NCBI GenBank assembly: GCA_013365325.1
Contig: JABVXV010000002.1
Location: 744,001-808,000, forward strand
DNA from: Dipetalonema caudispina
Lineage: Eukaryota > Nematoda > Chromadorea > Rhabditida > Onchocercidae
DNA: 64,000 nt
Direction of reading: 5' to 3'
The stretch's first letter is position 1; every line of letters starts with the position of its first letter. Position numbers and translations under genes: made by a program. The notes under the pieces are model-generated. The model made no database searches. It saw nothing but the letters and a program-made list of their open reading frames with translations, and was not told where the DNA came from. Shown piece by piece: positions 55,201 to 64,000 of the stretch.

Positions 55201-58200
55201 GGCTTTTATAGCACAGAATATCTGTCGTCATTATCATCATGCAGTAGTCAAGAGGTTACAAGTATACTAATGCTATTAAGGTGCAAAATTATAGCATTAG
55301 AATTAAGCAGCACATCTGACCGCTTGTGCTGTATCCCCTTTCTGAGCAGGCGCATGTTTATACTGATGTGCAGTTATGTGGTCGTGAGGAGGTGTGTTGA
55401 GTAACCGAGCAATCTTGTGAAAATATTTTGCTTTCACTCGTGATTATTCGATTAATCATTTTTTTTTCTATCACTTAGTTTCACTGCTGTTTAGCCTAAA
55501 ATGCATTTCTTGTCTAGGTTCAATGAGTGAATGTGAAGTCCAAATTATTTATTGTTTTATTACCAGAACTATTCATTGTATTATTAAAACTTTTCTACCT
55601 ATTGTTTAAATTCTGTACTCATAATTGTAGGAACTGGTGGTGTACGAACAACAGCAGGATCCGGTAGTGGACCTTCATCAACTCTTGATTTCCGCGTGCC
55701 ACCTGGCGCTCCTGGTTCAACAGGTCGGCCAGTATTACCTCTTCTCTTGCTTGATGTAACACTAGTATTGTCAACTTCCATCGTTGCCTACCCAAGTGCA
55801 GATTTAGTGACAAAACAATTAATTTCGAATTCGAACGTCATGGGCAGCAGTCTGCGATGAATGAAAATAACTGTAGTTATGAGGAATAATCATTTTTCAT
55901 CTTGTGTTTTCAGGAGGTGTTTTGAACGGAAACAATTCATTTGTGCATACCGCAGCTGGACAACAACAACAACAACAACAACCCAGTGGCGGCTCACCAG
56001 GTCGCATTACTGTACCCCCTACACCTATGGACGATCTTACATCTGTGCAGTTCAGTGAAGAAATTCAGAATGAAGCAAATATGTACTTTCAACAAGTAAT
56101 ATACTTTTATTTTTCTGGAACATGAGGAATCAAGGAAAAATCGGATCTTAATTCTTAAAGTCTTTGAAATCTTACCAATGAAAAATTGGTGATAAATAGA
56201 GAAACTGGATGATGGTATTATCCTGAGGAATGAATGATAGCCCGATACATAGTATTGAAAGTAATGGATGTTTTAGAACTGCAGAATATTTTTTATTTTG
56301 TAGATATATTCTCAACATATGCAAATGCCGGTTGCGGATTTTGTTGAACGCTTGAAACAGTTTAAAGCATCAAATGTGCAAAGGGACAAGGTTCTGCCTT
56401 TCATTTTACTTTTTTATTTACGTATTTGTGTTCTGAACGCTAGTGAGACAGTCTTATTTGTAGGATATTTTGGCGTGTGTGGTCAAAAATTTATTCGAAG
56501 AATACCGATTTTTTCACGAATATCCTGAACGAGAATTGAGAACAACTGCAGAAGTTTACGGCAGCATTATTCGTGAAGGTGTTATCTCGTATGTTTCCTT
56601 TTATTTTAATTTACTTTTCATTAATACTATGTTTGACGTTTGCCAGATTTTTGGTCATTGAGTGACTGCCGTTCTTATCTTGGTGGCACAAAATTTCAGT
56701 TCTAATAGGGACTTGAAAATAGTTGTGAGTTATTGTACTGCTAAAATAATCTATTTCCCATCACTCACGGAACTAATAAAGTCGTAGTTGTTGGGTGCAG
56801 AATTTTTAAAATACTTTCGTGATGAGATTCATGTTACAGGAACTTGCAGTTTGCTACTGCAGTAAGAAAGGTAATAGAATCATTGCAAGCAGAACCAGGT
56901 AGCATGCTTTGGACGTTTGGAATCGTAGCACTGAATGCATGTCGAACAAAATTAAGTTTGTATCCCAAAGTATGTGTCATGATTGCTAACCAACGGAATT
57001 TCCAACATTTTCCACAGAATTTAAAGGTATAATATTTGATTCGATAAAATAATGAAAGGATTTTCATGTTCTTACTGTGAATTTTCTATCTAAAAAGTAT
57101 TTGATTGGTTTTCAAGAATTCTTTTTTAGTATCAGATCTTCCTCATATACCCGCCTTGTAAATCGTATACTTCTATAGAAGAGACGCTCAAGCTTTCAAA
57201 TATGAACAATACTAATACGAGGAACACATTCTACTGAAATAAATGCGATACGTTATTGAATTAGTGACACGTACGGTTGTTTAGGATTACGTGACCAGTG
57301 GTATACAGGGACAACAGCCACATGTTCCTGGTCGTGAAACACCAAATTGGCAGCCGCAGCAACGAACAACAACTGATATGAACCGAGCATTAGCAGCACG
57401 TTCCGTATGGCTTAATAATTCTTACTAATTGAATTAGTAAACTTGAAGCATGAACCAAATCATTAAATTGTCCAGCATTTTTCGTAGTACTTTAACACCT
57501 TACAATTTTTTCAGGGTTCATCGGTGTTGTCTGTCACTAGTGTTGACACACTAGTCAATGCGACTGAAAAAGAAGGTAGTCAGATAAAGCAACCATCAGA
57601 AACTGTAATGGAAAAAGTTGCATTTTTGTTCAATAATTTAAGCCAAATCAATCTTCCGAAAAAGGTAGTTTTAATGATTATAGTATTTTTGCATGTAACT
57701 GAATAGTTCGTGTAGTTAGTTTTTATTTCTGAAATTGGATTTTAAATTATAAGTTTTCGCACCTCTGCAGGTCGAAGAAATAAAAATTATGATCGAAGAA
57801 CTGGATGATGACTTTATTCGATGGCTAGCACAATATCTGGTAATGAAGCGTGTTAGTATTGAACAGAATTTTCAACCTCTATACAATCTCTTTCTTTTGG
57901 CAATCGAAAATAGGAAGTTAGAAGAATTCGTGAAGCTGGAAACTTTTAGGAACATAAAGGTATTGATTTTGATCAACACAGTTAAAAACCGTATTATGGA
58001 TTTGAAGCATGGGCTTTTCACTGATCTCTTCGTCGTGTTGAAAATTTCAGCGACGGCTTTTCTTATACATGGCATCATTCATTTGATTTCATGTAAATGC
58101 ATTGTAGGGGTCAGGCATCCCTAAAGCCCATATTAAGGAGCATTTGTGCCAAAGGCGCCTGTTGTATGATAGCAGGTACTTGACCGAGAGTTTGCTACAG

Positions 58201-61200
58201 TTTTGACATCTGGAAATGTTATTAGTGCAAGATGTGTTGTTTAGGAGGGCATATCTTGTATCAAAGATGTACTCTGTGCTAGCATGTCCCAAGATGTTGT
58301 GAAGGGCTTTCTTTTAAACACAGTTATGGCTGAGGTATTATGTAAAAATTTATTAGTAAAAAAGTGAAACCTGTTTAAATTATTTACGTATTACAGTTTA
58401 GATCATTTTTTATTTTATTTTACTTTTCTTGAGATTCTCTTGAGAAGCGACAAGCGACAAGCAGCAACAAACTTTGGCGATAGGCAGTTGCTAAAAAATC
58501 TCGGCTTATGGCTGGGTGCGATTACAATCGCCCGTGACCATCCTATTGTCACATCGGTATTTCTTAGCTCTCATTCTATTTGATGTTTTTCTTTATGAAA
58601 ATGCATTTATTTATTAGCTATTGTCTGTTTTGATTTAAGGATTTGGATATGAAAACCCTTCTTATGGAAGCTTATTACAAAGGACAGCAAGAACTTCTGT
58701 TTGTTGTACCCTTCATTGCGAAAATTCTTGTTTCTTGTAGCAAAAGTCAGGTAAACTTTTCAAATCATCCATATTTGGACAGGAAAAATTTTGAAGTTAT
58801 CCAAACCTTCTACAATAACTTCTCGTTTACAGATCTTTGGTCCAAACTGTGCGTGGATAAAAGCGATTTTCAAAATTTTGGCAGAGCTTCATAACCAGCC
58901 GGACTTGAAATTAAATTTAAAGTTCGAAATAGAAGTACTCTGTAAAGAACTGGGTGTTGACCTAAGCAAGCTTACAATAGAAGATGTGTTGAAAGATACC
59001 GAACGCTTGATAAGACTTCCGCAACAATTAGGAGATCTAAAGATGTTAAAACCACCCGAACTACAGGTTTCTGTTGTTTGAAAAGTTTTATTTGTCTTCC
59101 CGAAGTTAGTTGGATTATGGAAGTAATAAGTTTTCATTAACTTACTAAATTGTGAGTTATACTTTAGTGGGATATGCATAAGATTATTGGTATCATAGTC
59201 GATTACACTTTCAGATGGCGGCTTCACCTGTCCCAGCAGTACGTGCCAATTCTGAAGCTTCTGCAGAAATTGTTGTGGCAGGTATACCACAAACATCAAC
59301 TGCTGATGTTGATCATTTGATTGGCAATTTATCAAACATCACTATGCCGAGTAAAACTTCTTGCAGCATAAACTCAAAATTTGATTCATTTCTAATTACG
59401 ATAGGGATATATATAGTTTATTAATCAGTCCTTTTAAGTCCCCACGCCTTGCAACTGGAAGATTTCATTATCTAAATCTAAATTTATTACATACCCTGTA
59501 ATTGGTTCTTTACGTATCTTCTATGCATGTTTGACAATGATAGATTAACAGTCTTTATTCATCGATAAATTTCACTGTTCGTTACGTCTGTTCTGATGTT
59601 TACTGTTTCAAACGTTTCTCTAATATTAGAAGTAGGATTAAACTATCGATTGCTGAGATCAACCTTTCTGGTCGTCCTTAAGCCAGTAAGCTGTCATTGT
59701 CCTTTTTCTGTAGCGGAATTTCCGAGCATATCTTTTTCGGAGGACAGTAAACGGAATGTATTTGTGAAAGAATGTAACTTTGCTTTCCAAAACAATTTTG
59801 CTTTGTAGTCTAGAAAATATCATAATGTTCGATGCACCGTTTCCCTCTCTCGGCTCAGTTTCGTCAGGTTCTGAACTTTGTTCCTCAAATTTTGTATTGA
59901 ATTGAAGTATGCATCCTACTGGCACTTTATTGAGTTTATCTGATTACATGACACACAGTTTTTTCGAATAATTTACTATTTTTTGGTATTTAGGAAGTCA
60001 GTCTCCAAGTGGTACACAAGTGCAAACACCAGCTCATTTTCACTATCACGATATAAACATCGTTTCCTTCGATGGTCTTACACCGCATTTGAAGCTGTCA
60101 GCTTCATTGCCTTTGTTTCAGGTTAACTTTGCTCTCTCACTTTTGTTTTTTAATCTGAAATATAGAACTTACATACTTAACCTTGATGATTCCATCGTAT
60201 ATCATTTTTCACTTACTTTTCTTATTGTTTTTGTCACTTCAAAAGATAGAGTATAAATTTTCTTTTTTATCGAAGTTTCAGCTGAATCCGCAGTTGAAGC
60301 ACGTTGTTCGACCAGCAATTAGTCATGCGATTAAAGAATTGATTGGACCAGTTACCGAACGGGCGATTCGGATTGCTATGCATGTTACAGAACATATCTG
60401 CAAGAAGGTAATCTTGATTTATTGTAATGTTGTTTTCTCTTGTTCAGTTTTAATTTTTTTTCCAATATAACTTTGAAATGATTTCGTTGTAACGATTATA
60501 AATTTTTATGAACATAAGATTTCAGGATTTTGCACTGGAACCTGACGAGCAAAAAATGCGTCGTGCCTCACAACATATGATCCGGGCAATGACAGCAGGA
60601 ATGGCATCCATAACATGCAGGGAGCCACTGTCTTCAACTATCCTAGGATTTCTTAAAACGGCATTTACAAATTCTCTGCGATGCAATATTACACCTGAAC
60701 AGGTAATTGATTTTTTCCAAGTAAGAATAAAGTATACTGAATATTTTGAATTTTCAAAATAAACATGAGTAAAAACTCGTATTTTTTACAGCAGAAGCTA
60801 ATCGATGAAGCTGCAACAACGATTGCGGAAGATAACGTGGAACTGGCAACAAATTTTATAGTCAAGACGGCATGTGAAAAGGCAACGCCCGAGATGGATA
60901 AACGCCTTGAATCTGAATTTACTACCAGAAAGCAGTATCGACTTGAAGGTCGACAATACGCTGACCCTGTTGCCCTTGCGCGCGCTCAACAGATGCCAGA
61001 CAAAATACGGCTTCGCGTTGGATCGGTTACAAACCATCAGATGGTTGTTTATGATGAATTTTCCAGGTATTTAAAATTTCCTGGATCACGCATAGAGAAT
61101 GAATACAACTAATTTAATTGTATGACGGCAGAGAATTAATTTTCAGCCGGATTTGTGGTTTCAAACCAACAACAGCCGAAGATATGATAGTTGATTTCAG

Positions 61201-64000
61201 TGTCATGAAATCGTCTACTCCAACTGCCATGCAGCCAGTGATTCAGCAGGCATGGTGTTTAAAATTTCATATTACGAAACAGTTATTACATTAATCTGGG
61301 CTTCTGTCATCTAAGAAATTATGTCAACCCGCAATTCATATTTTAACAAAAGGTAATTGCTCTTATTTGGGGACATTATAGCAGTTTTTGTAGCCCGGCA
61401 TGGACAAAGAAGTGGAGCAATTTGTGACGGCTTTACAAGTGCTTGTGCACGACATTGATTCGATATTATCCGCTTATGGTGTACCAAACTATCGAGCAAG
61501 TGCTGCAATTGCTAATATTCGTGACGCAGTATCGCAATTGGCATCAAATCCACGTGAACCAATTCAAATGCATAACTGTATACAGCGCATTGTCGAGCAA
61601 GTTTTGTGTGCATACAGAAATGCAGAACTTCAGCAACATCAATTATGTATGTTTGGCAGTTCCTTTATTTTTCTCATCAAGTGTTTTTCCTAATAACTTA
61701 TGAATATGAATTTTGGATAAACGGAATGGCAGCAACAGCAGTCAGCAATGATAACCAAATGATTGAATTATATCTTTTCTTGAAGTATTGGATATTTATT
61801 CTCAGAACTCCATGCGCTACATTAAGATTTTGTTGTGTGCATTTTAAAAGTCTAGCTAATTAGAACTACATAGTCAAAAGTACGCCAGCCTGTATCAACG
61901 AGGATGAGCGCTGCTATCTTGGCTTTTCGCAAATAGTTGATGTAGACTACACTTACGTTGCCGTTAGTCTCTGAAGTTTAGTTGCTCTTCGTTGATATTT
62001 TGGTACCCATGTAGTTTATGTCTTACCGCACATTATAGAATATTCCTTAGTTGTACTTGAAAGGTAAATTTTTTTTTGCTTGAAAGTTGCTTTATCGTTT
62101 CAGCACCTCCGGAAGTGGATTGGAATCGCAGATTGAAGGACGTCTTTCTTCAACTTTGTCGTATTCTGCTAACACAGATTCCCTTGGGTGATTTAGCTCG
62201 TCGTATGACTCGAGTGATCGTGGATTGCCGATTAGATTATCGATTCAACGTTGATGCTATGGATTTGCTTGCGAAACACATGCTTATTCAAATGAATGTT
62301 TATGATCAGAATTTGGCGATGTTGATCGATAGCGGCAGCAATTTTGAAGTTTTTTTTATTCTAGTTTTAGCTGTTGCTATTTTCAATGTTTACGTTAACT
62401 GAAAGAATGTCATAGTGAATTGATTATAGCATTTTCAATTCAAATTTGAGTTTAGGTGCATAAGTTTCATGAAGTTTCTCTCAACCGACTTGACATTTCT
62501 TTGTGAAGTTAGAATGATGTCGTTCAGAAGCAAAACTGAAGTATGTGATCATAGTTTGTAATTTGGAATCACTAGTTCGTTATTGGTTTGAGAACCATCG
62601 ATACAGTTTAGTTTACACTTATAGTTTAGAGAGTATTTTTTTTAGTTCACTTAATAAGGTAGCTCTTTTTCACAGGCTTTAATATTTGCTCAGCGATTTC
62701 TAAAATTGTTAACAATGAATAATCCAACGCATTCACGGCAAGCAGTTTCCGAATCAATGCCTCTTACGATGGAGCAGTTAGCTAAAGCACAACAATTCGG
62801 ACAGAACAGGCCAACTCCTGAAAGGTATGTAGGACTTTTTTGCGATGATGCAGTATTTATAGTTCGTCTGATTATAGCTCCTATGCAGAAAGCATTGTTA
62901 ACAGTTGAAACTAACGATGAAGTTTCAGCTTCGCAACGGCATCGGTACCACTAAGTAACGAAGTGGCACTTATTGGTTCACGAAGTGTCACATCACTTCC
63001 ACCACCTTCAACCATCGCTGATCGTGTGCATAACAGCTTACCAGCAGCGCTTGCTGCATCGCTGCCACCGTCTGGTCCAATTGGAAGCGGTACGCATCTG
63101 CGGGGCGATAATATGGAAGATGGTGCCGAGTTACAGAGCAAGGTAGAAATGATATTGCGAGAATGGATACAGCTTTGTTATACACCGCAAGCACAGAAAG
63201 AACCTCAACAAGCTCTTGCTCAAATTGTTCATGTGGTGAGACAGTTTTTCATTTTCTACAATATTTAATTATTAAAGGAAGGAAATAAATATGTAAAAAT
63301 TCTGTAGCAGGTATGTATCATTGCTTGTTTAACAGAAACTGTGGATCAAGCACCAGTACTTGCCGATCACAGAATTCTGTAATGAAGCAGTGTTATTGGG
63401 TTCCATGACTTATGTAAAGTGCAGGTTATTGCTTTATCTCTACAATGCAGAGGTCAAAATTTACGACAGGAAGCCTCGGATATCTATTCCAGTCATAGTT
63501 TTTATTTTCAAATTCAGCTGAAACTGTTACACATTTCCAGATGCATGAGCAAGGTGTTATATCAACAGATGAAATGATCACACGATTCTTTCGTTTGTGT
63601 ACCGAAATGTGCGTTGATGTGTCATATAGGTTAATCAAGAATGACGTAAGCGGCCATCCGACGACCGTTGTACGACAACGATGCTATTATACACTTGATG
63701 CTTTTGTCAAACTCACATGGTTAGGAATTATTTCAAACTGTTAGATGTAGACTTTTGAACTTTTATCTTTTTTGCATTATTATGCTTCACTATTTGGGGA
63801 GGATGTGAAATTCGATTTTTGCAGTTTGATGATTAAACACAGCGATGGGAGTCAATATCAAACGAAAATCAATTTGTTGAAAAAAGTATTGAACATCATC
63901 ACCAACGTATTGCATTTGGATCATGAGGTTTGCTGCTCTTCTTATCTTAGTAAAGTTTATGGAGGAAGAAACTCTACCGTTTACTTGACTCCAGTTTTTA
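49283..64000 (+). CDS. ntl-1/let-711: CCR4-NOT scaffold subunit CNOT1/NOT1, 3' truncated by window
   Basis: Central scaffold of the CCR4-NOT deadenylase, which shortens mRNA poly(A) tails. I model 40 exons, all in phase, from 49283 to 63927 (about 2,258 residues); the NOT1 C-terminal domain lies beyond the window. Exon starts are 49283, 49489, 49812, 50597, 50977, 51207, 51550, 51855, 52086, 52575, 52773, 53015, 53622, 53871, 54399, 54691, 54898, 55631, 55914, 56304, 56464, 56840, 57285, 57515, 57771, 58434, 58640, 58833, 59215, 59994, 60282, 60526, 60792, 61147, 61394, 62104, 62676, 62929, 63541 and 63825. Landmarks: HEAT N-terminus ([50 protein letters not shown]); Gln/Gly/Ser linker; CAF1-binding MIF4G ([32 protein letters not shown]); CNOT9-binding DUF3819 ([34 protein letters not shown]); then [16 protein letters not shown]. 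The N-terminal start is the least certain part. Confidence 0.95.
55961..55981 (+). repeat. (CAA)7 coding repeat in CNOT1
   Basis: Seven CAA codons give a short polyglutamine run inside the low-complexity linker of CNOT1, between the HEAT and MIF4G regions. Pure-codon runs like this often vary in length between individuals. Confidence 0.9.
61250..61393 (+). other. Probable GC-AG intron of CNOT1
   Basis: Exon 34 ends ..QPVIQQ at CAG and exon 35 resumes [10 protein letters not shown] after TTTTTGTAG. The only junction that keeps frame and conserved flanks uses GC (GCATGG) at the donor. The nearby GT at 61255 would give the wrong phase and hit a stop. Confidence 0.55.

Noticed and set aside
58889..59335. 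148-codon minus-strand open frame
   Set aside because: It is antisense to CNOT1 exons 28 and 29, which are certain from family conservation and phase.

Overview
The window reads as nuclear DNA of a nematode, most likely a clade III / filarial-type parasite. The DNA is strongly A+T rich by eye (not computed). Genes are split by many introns of roughly 50-500 bases with clear T-rich TTTCAG-type acceptors. The proteins I can recognise are metazoan housekeeping proteins with nematode-like divergence. I rebuilt genes by hand from splice-site phase and remembered family conservation; no alignment was run.

Left third (1-20 kb): gene-poor and repeat-spotted. It holds an unidentified multi-exon gene (about 6.1-8.85 kb), two tRNA-Arg(UCG) genes in inverted orientation (10.6 and 12.1 kb), scattered exon-like pieces at 13.3-14.7 kb, a RING-finger gene (15.8-17.0 kb) and a short minus-strand ORF at 18.8-19.0 kb. 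Simple repeats (CT, ATGC, poly-T) and several short imperfect duplications lie between them.

Middle (20-33 kb): an unidentified 8-exon gene (20.17-22.60 kb, 312 aa as modelled), then a long gap, then the AMP-activated protein kinase gamma subunit (28.4-32.2 kb; four CBS domains complete, 5' end of the Ser-rich extension not located).

Right half (33.9-64 kb): a plus-strand run of core cell-biology genes. These are the spliceosomal WW/FF protein PRP40 (with mitochondrial ribosomal protein S23 nested antisense in one intron), the TRAPP subunit TRAPPC3/BET3, the proteasome lid subunit RPN6/PSMD11, and the CCR4-NOT scaffold CNOT1/NOT1. I model 40 exons of CNOT1, and it runs off the right edge before its C-terminal domain. 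Gaps of about 0.8-2.3 kb between these genes are too wide for the usual tight nematode operon. Trans-splicing at each start remains possible.

No rRNA, CRISPR array, complete transposon or prokaryotic-type operon was seen. I found nothing that clearly amounts to a new multi-gene system. The most interesting items are the two unidentified multi-exon genes, the nested mrps-23, the paired inverted tRNAs and a GC-AG intron in CNOT1.
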